NCBI RefSeq assembly: GCF_039536245.1
Contig: NZ_BAAAYN010000023.1
Span: 130,875 to 194,874, forward strand
Reading direction: 5' to 3'
Origin: Cryptosporangium minutisporangium
GTDB lineage: Bacteria > Actinomycetota > Actinomycetes > Mycobacteriales > Cryptosporangiaceae
Length of the DNA: 64,000 nucleotides
The position numbers and the translations under genes were made by a program. The number at the start of each line of letters is the position of its first letter. The stretch's first letter is position 1. The notes below the pieces were generated by a model, which had not been told where the DNA came from, ran no database searches, and saw only the letters and a list, made by a program, of their open reading frames with translations. Below, piece by piece: positions 7,119-15,991 of the stretch.

Positions 7119-9743
7119 TCAGAAGCGGTGAGGGGCGGGTAGCGGCTCGATCGGGTCGTCGTGCGCCGCTCGGTACGCCACCTCGAACATGTGGTGGCCC
7201 GCGTCGACCGGAACGGTCCCGGCGCCGGGCAGTGCGACCGTCGCGTCGCATCCCGGCGGGACACTGACCTCGACGCGCAGCGTGGTGCCCTCCCGGCGCC
7301 AGCTGACGGCGGCCAGCCCGTAGGGGGTTCGGTGCCGCGCGGCCGCCCAGGTCAGGCCCCCGCCGGGTTGGGGCCGGACCAGCATCGAGCGGTAGCCGGG
7401 CGCCGCCGGGGCGAGCCCCGCGACGACGCGGTGCATCCAGTCGGCCACCGCCCCGAGCGCGTAGTGGTTGAACGAGGTCATGTTGCCGGGGTTCACCGTG
7501 CCGTCCGGCAGGAGGCTGTCCCAGCGTTCCCAGATGGTGGTGGCGCCCATCGTGACCGGGTACAGCCAGGACGGGCAGCCCTTCTCCAGGAGTAGCCGGT
7601 AGGCCTCCTCCAGGTGCCCGGACTCGCTGAGCGCGTCGAGCACCAGCGGTGTCCCCGCGAACCCGGTCCCGATCCGGAACTCGGCGTCCCGCACCAGCCG
7701 AGCCAATCGGTCACCGGCGTGGCGTCGCTGCGCCGCGTCGTCGAGAAGGTCGAAGCAGAGCAGGAGCGCGTACGCGGTCTGGGTGTCCGAGACGCATCGA
7801 CCGGAGCCGGTCACGAACTCCCGGCGGAAGCCCGCAGCCACCCGGTCGGCGAGGTCGCGGTACTCCGCGGCGTCGTCGGTCTTGCCGATCAGGTCCGCCT
7901 GCCGGGCTAGCAGCCGGGCGGAGTGCACGAGGTAGGCGGTCGCGACCAGATAGGGATCGGTACGTGCTTCCTGAGGGCGGTCGGCCGGCGCGGCCGGGTC
8001 GAGCCAGTCCCCCAGCTGCAGCCCGGCGGAGATCACGTTCCGCTCGTCGAGCAGGCGCCTGCATCCCTCGACCCAGGCCCGCGCCGTCTCGTATCCGCTG
8101 GTCAGCGGCCCCAGGTCACCGGCGCGTTCGAGGAGCACCAGCGGAACCACCGTGGTGGCGTCGCCCCAGACCGCGCAGTGGAACTGCGGGAACGACGTCT
8201 CGATGTGCGGCACGTAGAGCGGTACGAGGCCGTCCGGGCCGGTCTCCGCGTCAACGTCGGCGAGCCAGTCGGCGATGCTGCCGGTCGAGTCGTACAGGTA
8301 GGCCGCCGTGGGAGCGAACACCTGGAGGTCACCGGTCCACCCGAGACGCTCGTCGCGCTGCGGGCAATCGGTCGGCACCGAGACGAAGTTCCCCCGCATG
8401 CTCCAGCGCACGTTCTCGTGCAGACGGCGCAGCAGCGGGTCCGAGCAGGTGAACTCACCTGCGGGCGCCATGTCGTCGTGGCACACCACCGCCACCACGT
8501 CACCGCGTTCGAGGTCACCCGGCCAGCCGCTGACCTCGGCGTACCGGAACCCGTGGTAGGTGAACCGCGGCTCCCACGTCTCGACTCCGACACCACTCAG
8601 CACGTACTCGTCATGAGCGGCGGCCGTGCGGATCGGACGGGTGCAGAGGCGCCCGTTCTCCAGTACCTCGGCGTGCCGCAGGCCGACGGTGGTGCCGGCC
8701 GGTCCACTGACCCGCAGCCGCAACCGTCCGGCGAGGTTCTGTCCGAAGTCGAGCAGGTAGGTGCCGTCGTCGAGGCGGGTCGCGGCGACCGGCAGGACCT
8801 CCTCGATGCGGCGCACCGGTGGCCCGATCGGCGCGACCAGCGCGCCGACGTTCGGAGTGAGTTCGTCGACGCTCGACCAGCCGGCCACGGAACCGGGCCG
8901 GGACCAGTCCGGGTCCGCGAGCCGGGCGTCGTAGCGCTCGCCGTCGTAGATGCTGGCGCGGGTGATCGGACTCGTGGTCCAGGTCCAGGTCCGATCGGTG
9001 ACGACGGTGTCGACCGACCCGTCGTCGTAGGTGAGTTCGAGCTGCACGGTCAGCCCGGTTCGTGCCCCGTAACGCTCACCGACGCGGTTCCAGCCGTAGC
9101 TTCCCCGCCACCAACCGTCGGCCAGCCACCCTCCCACCGCGTTGGCGCCGGGGCGGATCAGGTCGGTGACGTCGTAGGTCTGATAGCGCAGCCGGTGGGA
9201 GTAGCTCGTCCAGCCGGGGGCGAGCACCTCGTTCCCGACGCGCGCGCCGTTGATCTCCAGCTCGTAGACCCCGCACGCGGTGGCGTACGCGCGGGCACGC
9301 ACGAGCCCGTCCCGCACGGCGAACTCGCGGCGCAGCAGCACCGGCGGCCGGTCCCCGTCCGATTCCTCGGTCGAGCCGACGAACGTGGCGGTCCAGTCGT
9401 CCGGGTCGAGCAACCCGGCCTCGACCGTGGTCGGCTCGCTCCACGGCATGGGGTCGCTCTCGTCCAGACCCCACACCCGGACCCGGACGTCGACGCGCTC
9501 CCGGCTCTGCAGCGGCGGCCCTGGCCACGGCACCAGGACGCTGTCGGACGACTCCACTCGGCCGCTGCACCAGGACCGATCCGAGTCCGCTCCGATCGCT
9601 TCGATCTCGTACGCCCGCTGGCGCCAGCCCCGCGCACCGGTCTGCACCTGCCAGGACAGTCGAGGCGTCCGTTCGCCGATACCGAGTGGTTCCGTGTGCT
9701 GCTCGACGCGCGGTGCCGATACCAGGCTGTTGTGCGACGTCAC
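7119..9743 (-). CDS. Alpha-L-rhamnosidase, glycoside hydrolase family 78
   Basis: This 874-aa enzyme has the usual GH78 length. N-terminal beta domains include a lectin-like segment around TYDVTDLIRPGANAVGGWLA. The (alpha/alpha)6 barrel carries the conserved CPQRDERLGWTGDLQ, whose Glu is the predicted general acid, and GATTIWERWDSLLPDG, containing the second Glu. It ends with a C-terminal beta-sandwich. It inverts terminal alpha-L-rhamnose linkages of plant glycosides or rhamnose-containing polysaccharides. No signal peptide is visible, so hydrolysis probably happens in the cytoplasm after import by the ABC transporter encoded immediately upstream; the gap to the permease gene is 2 bases. It starts at GTG 9743. 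It is the last gene of the operon. Confidence 0.93.
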   Translation of the reverse strand: MTSHNSLVSAPRVEQHTEPLGIGERTPRLSWQVQTGARGWRQRAYEIEAIGADSDRSWCSGRVESSDSVLVPWPGPPLQSRERVDVRVRVWGLDESDPMPWSEPTTVEAGLLDPDDWTATFVGSTEESDGDRPPVLLRREFAVRDGLVRARAYATACGVYELEINGARVGNEVLAPGWTSYSHRLRYQTYDVTDLIRPGANAVGGWLADGWWRGSYGWNRVGERYGARTGLTVQLELTYDDGSVDTVVTDRTWTWTTSPITRASIYDGERYDARLADPDWSRPGSVAGWSSVDELTPNVGALVAPIGPPVRRIEEVLPVAATRLDDGTYLLDFGQNLAGRLRLRVSGPAGTTVGLRHAEVLENGRLCTRPIRTAAAHDEYVLSGVGVETWEPRFTYHGFRYAEVSGWPGDLERGDVVAVVCHDDMAPAGEFTCSDPLLRRLHENVRWSMRGNFVSVPTDCPQRDERLGWTGDLQVFAPTAAYLYDSTGSIADWLADVDAETGPDGLVPLYVPHIETSFPQFHCAVWGDATTVVPLVLLERAGDLGPLTSGYETARAWVEGCRRLLDERNVISAGLQLGDWLDPAAPADRPQEARTDPYLVATAYLVHSARLLARQADLIGKTDDAAEYRDLADRVAAGFRREFVTGSGRCVSDTQTAYALLLCFDLLDDAAQRRHAGDRLARLVRDAEFRIGTGFAGTPLVLDALSESGHLEEAYRLLLEKGCPSWLYPVTMGATTIWERWDSLLPDGTVNPGNMTSFNHYALGAVADWMHRVVAGLAPAAPGYRSMLVRPQPGGGLTWAAARHRTPYGLAAVSWRREGTTLRVEVSVPPGCDATVALPGAGTVPVDAGHHMFEVAYRAAHDDPIEPLPAPHRF

Positions 9744-9745
9744 GC

Positions 9746-10648
9746 CTAGCCCTTCACGGCGCCGGCGGCGAGCCCGCGCATCACTCGCTGGTTGAGGAAC
9801 AGGTAGATCGCCAGGATCAGCAGCACGTTGATGCAGATGGCCGCGAACGTCGGGCCGTACTCCACCGCGCCGAACTGGCCGGTGAAGTTGAGCAGCCCGA
9901 CCTGGACGGTCCGCAGCTCGTCCGAGGTCGTGAACGTCAGTGCGATCAGCAGGTCGTTCCAGAGGAAGAAGAACTGGACCAGCGCGATCGTCAGCACCGC
10001 GTTGCGCATCATCGGGAAGGCCACCGAGACGAACGATCGGATGATGCTCGCGCCGTCGAGGGTGGAGGCTTCGAAGACCTCACGCGGGATCGCGCGGAAG
10101 TACGTCGCCATCATGAACACGGTCAGCGGCAGACCGGTGGCCGTGTACGTGATGATCAGCGGCCACAGCGTTCCGGTGAGGTGGAGCTCGAAGTAGGCCG
10201 TGAACAGCGGCAGCAGGATCATCTGGCCGGGGATCATGATTCCGGCGAGGAACAGCAGCAGGGTGGTGCCCCGTCCGCGCCACACCATGACCTCGAGCGC
10301 GAAGCCGGCCGCCGTGCCGATCACCACGATGATCGCCAGCGCCGGCAGGACGGTGAGCAGGCTGTTCCGGAGATAGAGCGCGACCGACGACCACGCCTGC
10401 GAGTAGTTGTCGAAGTTCGTGAAGCTGTCCGGCAACGCCAGCGTCGAGTCGTTGAGGAACTCCGCTTGGGTCTTGAACGACCCGAGGAACAGCCAGACGA
10501 GCGGGTAGGCGACGAGAAGCAGCAGCACCGCGACGCAGAGGTAACCGGGGATACGACGTACGAAGCGCAGCACCCGGCGCGGCTTCCGCGGGCGCGGCCG
10601 AACCTGAGCGGCGGGCGAGCTGGGTGGCGAGTCGATGGTGAGAGCCAT
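9746..10648 (-). CDS. Carbohydrate ABC transporter permease, MalG type
   Basis: This 300-aa inner-membrane subunit of a CUT1 sugar importer starts at ATG 10648, only 2 bases after the upstream permease stop; the longer open frame to 10939 runs into that gene. A basic N-terminus precedes six predicted helices. The EAA-type cytoplasmic loop is EVFEASTLDGASIIRSFVSV (about residues 190-210). It pairs with the MalF-type subunit and the lipoprotein binding protein. No ATPase is encoded in the locus, so a shared MsiK-type ATPase elsewhere in the genome probably energises it, as is common in actinobacteria (inference). Confidence 0.9.
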   Translation of the reverse strand: MALTIDSPPSSPAAQVRPRPRKPRRVLRFVRRIPGYLCVAVLLLLVAYPLVWLFLGSFKTQAEFLNDSTLALPDSFTNFDNYSQAWSSVALYLRNSLLTVLPALAIIVVIGTAAGFALEVMVWRGRGTTLLLFLAGIMIPGQMILLPLFTAYFELHLTGTLWPLIITYTATGLPLTVFMMATYFRAIPREVFEASTLDGASIIRSFVSVAFPMMRNAVLTIALVQFFFLWNDLLIALTFTTSDELRTVQVGLLNFTGQFGAVEYGPTFAAICINVLLILAIYLFLNQRVMRGLAAGAVKG

Positions 10649-10650
10649 GT

Positions 10651-11535
10651 CTACCCCTGCTCCGGAGCGCGGCGGGTCGCGCGGAAGATGAACGCGGTGA
10701 CCAGCAGGCACAGCACGGTGAGCGTGAGTGCGATCGTCGCCCCGTAGCCGTAGTCGCCGTACGCGAACGACGTTTGGTACATGTAGAGCGTCAACGGAGT
10801 GGTGGCGTTGCCGGGCCCGCCTCCGGTGAGCGCGTAGATCGAGTCGAACGCTTTGAGCGTCCCGTTGATGCTGAAGACCAGCGACGACACCAGGACCGGC
10901 AGGGACAGCGGGACGATGATGCTCCGGATCAGCCGCCACGTCGAGGCGCCGTCGATCGCGGCGGCCTCCATCACGTCGTCGGGGATGTCGAGCAGGCCGG
11001 TGTACAGCAAGATCGCGTAGAAGCCCATCGACCGCCAGATGTCCATCACCGCGATGACGAAGAACGCCTTACCCGGCGTACCGAACCAGTCGACGGCTTC
11101 GAAGCCGAACGTCTCCAGCATCGAGTTGACCGGGCCGGTCTGCGGCGCGAACTCGAAGAACTTCTGGAAGAGCAGGCCGACGGCCACCGTGGGCAGCACG
11201 ACCGGGAAGAACACGAGCGTGCGAACGACAGAGCCCGCCTTGCGGAGGAAGAACACGTAGAGCAGCGCTAGCGCGTACCCGACGAAGACCTGGCCCAGGG
11301 TGATCGCGGCGGCGTACTTCACCGTGAACCAGAGCGAGCTGGGCAGCGCCGGATCGTTGAAGAGCTTCTCGAAGTTGGCTGTGCCGGCGTAGGAGAAGCC
11401 GGAGATGACGCTGCCGGTGAAGAAGGTGTAGCCGAGCGACCACAGCATGGGCAGCAGCATCACCAGGGAGTAGACCAGGAGTGCCGGTCCTAGAAGGATG
11501 GCGATCGATCGGCGATCGCCCAACACGCTGTGCAT
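10651..11535 (-). CDS. Sugar ABC transporter permease, MalF type
   Basis: This 294-aa CUT1 permease has six predicted transmembrane helices and the conserved EAA loop DDVMEAAAIDGASTWRLIRS. The start is ATG 11535. It lies 96 bases downstream of the solute-binding protein gene, across an intergenic stem-loop (11579-11625) that could adjust the amount of permease relative to binding protein. It forms the channel heterodimer with the MalG-type protein encoded next. Confidence 0.9.
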   Translation of the reverse strand: MHSVLGDRRSIAILLGPALLVYSLVMLLPMLWSLGYTFFTGSVISGFSYAGTANFEKLFNDPALPSSLWFTVKYAAAITLGQVFVGYALALLYVFFLRKAGSVVRTLVFFPVVLPTVAVGLLFQKFFEFAPQTGPVNSMLETFGFEAVDWFGTPGKAFFVIAVMDIWRSMGFYAILLYTGLLDIPDDVMEAAAIDGASTWRLIRSIIVPLSLPVLVSSLVFSINGTLKAFDSIYALTGGGPGNATTPLTLYMYQTSFAYGDYGYGATIALTLTVLCLLVTAFIFRATRRAPEQG

Positions 11536-11578
11536 CGACTGTCCTCTCAGCTCTGAGCGTCCTGCGAGTACTTCTCGA

Positions 11579-11625
11579 CCCGGCAGCGGCCCCTCGGTAC
11601 GTCGACGGAGGGAGCCACTGCCGGG
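11579..11625 (-). other. Intergenic stem-loop between binding protein and permease genes
   Basis: The arms CCCGGCAG (11579-11586) and CTGCCGGG (11618-11625) pair, continue past a c/a mismatch, and add a 3-bp GGC/GCC extension. It sits in the only sizeable gap of the operon. It may act as a partial terminator or as a 3'-end stabiliser that keeps binding-protein mRNA in excess; both roles are inference. Confidence 0.5.
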
Positions 11626-11631
11626 CGGTGG

Positions 11632-12954
11632 TCAGCTCAGGTTCGCGCTGACCGTCTGCATGAACTTCTCTCCGGAGAGCTGGCCGCTACCGAGCTGACC
11701 GCCGCTGTTCTGGCTGACCGTGGTGGCTTTGGCCGGGAAGTAGGCCTCGAACCACAGCACGCTGTCCTGGATGTTGCTGATCTCGTCCTGGATCTGCTTG
11801 GTCAGCGCAGGCACCTCGACGCTGCCGTCGGTCTTGAAGCCGGTGATCTGGCTGGAGTCGCGCAGCGCGACGTTGCCGTAGTTCTCGACGATGCACTCGA
11901 CCCAGGCCTGCGTGTTCTTGTCGCCGTCGTAGGCCTTCTTGGAGATCGCGATCGCCGTACCGACGTTGGCCGACACCTGGTCGGCCGTCCCGGTGCCCCC
12001 GGAGACGGTCGGGAACTTCAGGAAGCCGATGTTCTCGGCACCGATGGTGGTCTGCTTCGGGTCGTTGAAGGCCGACAGCGCCCAGGAGCCCATGTAGATG
12101 AACGCCGCCTTGCCGGTGGCGAACGTGTTGAGCGCCGTGGCGTAGTCGATCGACGTCGGCGACTTGCCGAAATAGCCCTTCTTGCCGAGATCCGAGATGG
12201 CCTGCGCGCCCTTGGCGTACGCCGCGTCGGTCAGCTTCGCGTCCCCGTCGGCGACCTTCTTCAGCGCGTCCGGACCCTGCTCGCGCACGATGTAGTTGCC
12301 GACCCACCGGGTGACGCCCCAGCCGTCGCCGCCCTTGCCGGCGTTCGAGATCGGCTGCACGCCCGCGGCCTGCAGCTTCGCGAACGCCGCGACGAGCTGC
12401 TCCCACGTCGTCGGCACTGCGATGCCGTTGTCCTGGAGCAGCTTCTTGTTGTACCAAATGCCTTCGATGTTCAGCTCCGACGGCAGCACGAGCTGCTTGC
12501 CGTCGTAGAGCGCCTCGATGGTCGAACCGGCGGCCGGCAGGATGTTCTCCTCCAGCCCGGCGGACTTGACCGCATTGCCCAGGTCGAGCACCGAGCCGTT
12601 GTCGAAGAGCTGCTGGGTCAGCGCCGGAGCGTTCGCGGCGATGAACGCCTGCGGCAGCGCGCCCTGACCGGCCAGCAGCTGCAACTGCTGGTCGAGGCTG
12701 CCCTGCGCCTGCTTCTTGATCACTAACGGCTGGGTCTTGTTCTCGTCCGCACACGCGGACTTGCTCAGCGTCGTCAGCGTCGTCGGGATCGTGGTGTTCT
12801 CGTTGATGGCCAGGAACGTGAAGTTCTTGGCCGACCCCCCGGAGTTCCCGCCACCGTCGCCGCCACAGGCCGCGACGGAGAGCACGAGAGCCGCGGCGCC
12901 AACCGCTGCCGTGTACGCGGGCCGATGTCCGGCCCACCGGAATGCACGTGCCAC
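11632..12954 (-). CDS. Extracellular sugar-binding lipoprotein of ABC transporter
   Basis: This 440-aa family 1 solute-binding protein starts at GTG 12954 behind AAGGAGG. It has a basic N-terminus, a hydrophobic core and lipobox VAAC with Cys30 as the lipid-anchored residue, followed by a Gly/Ser-rich linker. The mature part has the bilobal binding-protein pattern (LNIEGIWYNKKLLQDNGI, ATGKAAFIYMGSWALSAF). It captures an oligosaccharide, most likely a rhamnoside given the rhamnosidase in the same operon. It is the first gene of the operon and is divergent from a LacI regulator; two LacI-type operator candidates lie in the shared upstream region. Confidence 0.92.
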   Translation of the reverse strand: MARAFRWAGHRPAYTAAVGAAALVLSVAACGGDGGGNSGGSAKNFTFLAINENTTIPTTLTTLSKSACADENKTQPLVIKKQAQGSLDQQLQLLAGQGALPQAFIAANAPALTQQLFDNGSVLDLGNAVKSAGLEENILPAAGSTIEALYDGKQLVLPSELNIEGIWYNKKLLQDNGIAVPTTWEQLVAAFAKLQAAGVQPISNAGKGGDGWGVTRWVGNYIVREQGPDALKKVADGDAKLTDAAYAKGAQAISDLGKKGYFGKSPTSIDYATALNTFATGKAAFIYMGSWALSAFNDPKQTTIGAENIGFLKFPTVSGGTGTADQVSANVGTAIAISKKAYDGDKNTQAWVECIVENYGNVALRDSSQITGFKTDGSVEVPALTKQIQDEISNIQDSVLWFEAYFPAKATTVSQNSGGQLGSGQLSGEKFMQTVSANLS

Positions 12955-12978
12955 AGGTCCTCCTTGACTGGGGGTTAG

Positions 12979-12992
12979 TTGAAGCGTCTAAA
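12979..12992. promoter_or_regulatory. LacI-type operator candidate, proximal
   Basis: TTGAAGCGTCTAAA matches the general LacI/GalR dyad around a central CG and lies 25 bases upstream of the binding-protein start codon. It resembles the second site at 13083-13097 read on the opposite strand (TTGAACCGTTATAAA), apart from one inserted base and small changes, which supports recognition by the same protein. Confidence 0.5.
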
Positions 12993-13082
12993 TAGTGCGG
13001 GCGCTGCGCGTACGCGTCAAGAAGGTGAAGCTGATACCGCGCATTAACCTGCCGGATACGCACTCTCCCCTGCGGGAAGGCG

Positions 13083-13097
13083 TTTATAACGGTTCAA
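13083..13097. promoter_or_regulatory. LacI-type operator candidate, distal
   Basis: TTTATAACGGTTCAA, or TTGAACCGTTATAAA on the other strand, shares the TTGAA-x-CG-T half-site with the proximal site. It lies 59 bases upstream of the preferred LacI start. Two spaced sites would allow looping across the divergent promoters. Confidence 0.5.
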
Positions 13098-13155
13098 TCA
13101 AGGGTGGCGGCCGAGCGTGCGGCTCGCGACATCACTACTCACGTACGCTCAGCGC

Positions 13156-14202
13156 GTGGCGAGGATCGAGGACGTGGCTGCGCACGCCGGAGTCTCGGCC
13201 GGCACCGTGAGCAACGTGCTCAACCGGCCCGAAGCGGTCGCGCCGGCCACCCTGAAGCGCGTCCGCGCCGCGATCGCCGAGCTCGGTTTCGTTCCGCACG
13301 AGGCCGCCCGCGCGCTGAGCGCCGGTCGCAGCCGCACCGTCGGCTTGGTCGTGCCGGACGTGACCAACCCGTTCTTCGCCGACGTGGCTCGCGGCGCGGA
13401 GGCGGTGGCCGACCGGCACGACGTGGTCGTGATCCTCTACAACACCGGCGCCTCGCCCGAGCGCGAGCTGCGCTACTTCGGGCAGCTCGAGGAACGTCGG
13501 GTACAGGGCGTCCTCGTGACACCGGTCGACCAGCAGAGCAGGCACCTCGACGAGCTGCTGCGCCGGGGCACACCCGTGGTCCTCGTCGATCGGCACTCCG
13601 CTCGCCGCGACGTCTGCTCGGTCGCCGTCGACGACGTCTGGGGAGGTCGCCTCGCCGCCGAGCACCTCGTCGAGCAAGGACATCGACGGCTGGCCTTCGT
13701 CGGCGGCCCGCTGGTGGTGCCGCAGGTGACCGACCGCCTCGCGGGCGCCCGCGAGGTGGCGGACGAGACCGGGACCGCGGTGGAGGTGATCGAGACTCCC
13801 GGCCTGACCGTCGCCGCCGGTCGGGCCGCGGGGGCCGCGATCGCCCGGCGCGCGAGCCGTACCCGGCCCACCGCGGCGTTCTGCGCGAACGATCTGCTCG
13901 CCCTGGGATTGCTCCAAGCCGTGACGCGCGAAGGGCTGCGGGTGCCGCAGGACGTCGCGATCGTCGGGTACGACGACATCGACTACGCCGCGGGCGCCGC
14001 GGTTCCCCTCACGACCGTGCAGCAGCCCCGGGAAGAGCTCGGGCAGGTGGCCGCGGATCTGCTCTTCGACTCGATCGACTTCGCGGAGCGTCACCGCCAC
14101 CGACAGGTGGTGTTCCAGCCGGAGCTGGTGGTGCGGGAGTCCAGCACCCATGCCCGCCGCGGTTCGCGGACGGCCCGCCGGGCGGATCCGCCGACGACGT
14201 GA
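13156..14202 (+). CDS. LacI family regulator of the rhamnoside operon
   Basis: This 348-aa LacI/GalR protein has the helix-turn-helix RIEDVAAHAGVSAGTVSNVL, the hinge AARALSAGRSRTVGLVV and the sugar-binding core (NPFFADVARGAEAV, GYDDIDYAAGAAV, TTVQQPREELG). The preferred start is GTG 13156, where the usual V/M-ARIEDVA beginning occurs; an in-frame GTG at 13117 would add 13 residues. There is no clear ribosome site at 13156, so translation may be leaderless. It is divergent from the binding-protein gene with two operator-like sites between, so it is the probable local repressor, relieved by rhamnose or a rhamnoside. Confidence 0.88.
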   Translation: MARIEDVAAHAGVSAGTVSNVLNRPEAVAPATLKRVRAAIAELGFVPHEAARALSAGRSRTVGLVVPDVTNPFFADVARGAEAVADRHDVVVILYNTGASPERELRYFGQLEERRVQGVLVTPVDQQSRHLDELLRRGTPVVLVDRHSARRDVCSVAVDDVWGGRLAAEHLVEQGHRRLAFVGGPLVVPQVTDRLAGAREVADETGTAVEVIETPGLTVAAGRAAGAAIARRASRTRPTAAFCANDLLALGLLQAVTREGLRVPQDVAIVGYDDIDYAAGAAVPLTTVQQPREELGQVAADLLFDSIDFAERHRHRQVVFQPELVVRESSTHARRGSRTARRADPPTT

Positions 14203-14214
14203 TCCGCAGCCGGG

Positions 14215-15969
14215 TCACTGCGGCCCCGCGGCGCCCGAGCGCGGTACGGCGACGTCGAACAGGAGCCCGCTCACGCCCTCCCCGCATCCCGGGCGTTTAC
14301 GTCGGCCCACCCAGAGCCGGTGCCCGCCGTCCGTCCAGCGGGCGTACTGCCAGGCCCGCGTGACCTCGACGCCGCTCCGCGGAACCTCCTCTTCGGGCAC
14401 CGCGACGTCAGTGAGCTCGCTCAGCACCCGCCCCCAGGGCGGTGGTCCCGGACTGCCGTCCGCCCTCGGCACGGTCCCGAGCACCAGCTGCCTCGCTCCG
14501 GCCCCGGCCGGAGCGGCGAGCAAGGGGTACCAGTGGTCGGGAAGGTCGGTTCGGAGCCGGTAGCTCAAGTCGGGCACGGCACCGGTCGCCGGCTGCGGCG
14601 CCGTCTGCGTGGCGGCTTCCTCGCGGCGACGGCGTTCCTGATAGGCCTCGGCGCGGTCAGAGGGTGTCCCGGCGGGCCCGCCTGCGATCCGTTCGACGGC
14701 CCAAGCCAGGTTCGCGGCCTCGTCGCGGAACACCACGACGTGCTCCAGCGGCGACGACTCTGCGCTGGGTCCGAGCGCGGGCGGGACGAACAGCACGCTC
14801 TGCCGTGTCGACCCGGGCACGGTGAGTTCGAACAGCCGGAACCGGCCGTCCGCCTCGTCGCGCTCCGCGCTGGAGCGAACCAGCGTCTGCCGCCCGAAGC
14901 AGTCGGTCACGACGAGCCAGTTGATCCGGCAGAGCGAGCCGACATCGACCTCGACCGGAACGAGATAGAAGTCGTTGCCGTGCGTGATGGCGAACTCGAC
15001 GAGCATGAGCGTCGCCAGATCGTCGGTGGCCGCGGTGACTTCCCCGAAGTCCACTTCGGCGTCTTCGAACTCCCAGAAACGCGCCGACGGCATGCCGCGG
15101 TAGGAGAGCGGCACCGGCGGTCCGGCGTGGCTGAGGGTGGCGAGCTCGCCACCCGGGTCCAGGCTCGATGCCCCCAGCTCCGCGTCCGGATCCAGGTCGA
15201 ACGCGTACCAGTCCAGGTTCCCCTCGGCGTACTCGCCGGCGGTGAGAACCTTCTCGCGATCCGACAGGCGGGCGGAGACCGCGAACGAGTACTCCAGCCG
15301 CTCGGGACGCCACGCCGGCTCGCCCTCCGGCATCCGGCCGATCAGCACCTCGTACCAGGCCAGGAATCGCGCGGCCGCCGCGGTGACCGCCGGGACGTCC
15401 GGCCCGGCGATCGAGGGCTCGTTCGGCAGCCAGGCCGCTGCGCCTCCCACTGCGCCTCCGGCTGCGTCGAAGGCCTGCCGGAGCTCGTCGTGGAGCCTCA
15501 CGCCGTCGGGCGCCCGACGGCCGAGGACCGATCCGAACGGCGAGTCGGCGGAGTCGAGCGAGCGATAGCGCTCCCGATAGGCGTTCCGGTACGCGCTCTG
15601 CCCGGCGTCCGCGAGGAAGCGCAGGAACTGGAGACCGGCGAGCGGTGCGAGCCGGACCCGGCGGTGTTCGGCGTCGACCGGTAACCGCTCGGCCTCCACC
15701 AGCTCCTCCAGCGGCACGGTCGCGCTGTCGTAGAGCACGCCGGGGGATCCGTCCGGCCTCGACGGAAGGAACCGGGTCAGACGTCCGGCCTCGCCGCGTA
15801 CCTGCACCCAGACCGGTGTCGCCGCACCGGTCTCGCCGTGCAGCGCACCGATCGCGTACTGGCGGGCGACCAGCCAGAGCGGATCGGCGATGCGGGCCTG
15901 GAGCGCCCCGGTCAACTCGCGGTCGACCACGTGTGGCTCGAGTCGTGTCCAGCCGGTCACCGACGCCAT
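14215..15969 (-). CDS. Conserved hypothetical protein, last gene of the giant cluster (584 aa)
   Basis: I do not recognise a characterised function. The start is ATG 15969, 22 bases after the 1754-aa gene, with a GGAGGG ribosome site. The N-terminus contains LQARIADPLWLVARQYAIGA followed by HGE, a pattern I associate with a widespread uncharacterised family (DPLW-x-x-x-RQ). The middle has acidic, aromatic-rich stretches such as DWYAFDLDPDAELGA and FWEFEDAEVDFGEV, a VEVDVGSLCRINWLVV segment, and a charged helix AEAYQERRRREEAA near 440. No signal peptide, membrane helix or catalytic motif is visible. It converges on the LacI gene with a 12-base gap. It probably works together with the four genes upstream. 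Confidence 0.8.
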   Translation of the reverse strand: MASVTGWTRLEPHVVDRELTGALQARIADPLWLVARQYAIGALHGETGAATPVWVQVRGEAGRLTRFLPSRPDGSPGVLYDSATVPLEELVEAERLPVDAEHRRVRLAPLAGLQFLRFLADAGQSAYRNAYRERYRSLDSADSPFGSVLGRRAPDGVRLHDELRQAFDAAGGAVGGAAAWLPNEPSIAGPDVPAVTAAAARFLAWYEVLIGRMPEGEPAWRPERLEYSFAVSARLSDREKVLTAGEYAEGNLDWYAFDLDPDAELGASSLDPGGELATLSHAGPPVPLSYRGMPSARFWEFEDAEVDFGEVTAATDDLATLMLVEFAITHGNDFYLVPVEVDVGSLCRINWLVVTDCFGRQTLVRSSAERDEADGRFRLFELTVPGSTRQSVLFVPPALGPSAESSPLEHVVVFRDEAANLAWAVERIAGGPAGTPSDRAEAYQERRRREEAATQTAPQPATGAVPDLSYRLRTDLPDHWYPLLAAPAGAGARQLVLGTVPRADGSPGPPPWGRVLSELTDVAVPEEEVPRSGVEVTRAWQYARWTDGGHRLWVGRRKRPGCGEGVSGLLFDVAVPRSGAAGPQ

Positions 15970-15991
15970 CGTGGGTCCCTCCCCCGCCCGC

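Noticed and set aside
11687-13063. Leftward frame of about 458 codons overlapping the sugar-binding lipoprotein in another register
   Set aside because: The true register has a lipobox and binding-protein motifs; this one is a shadow.
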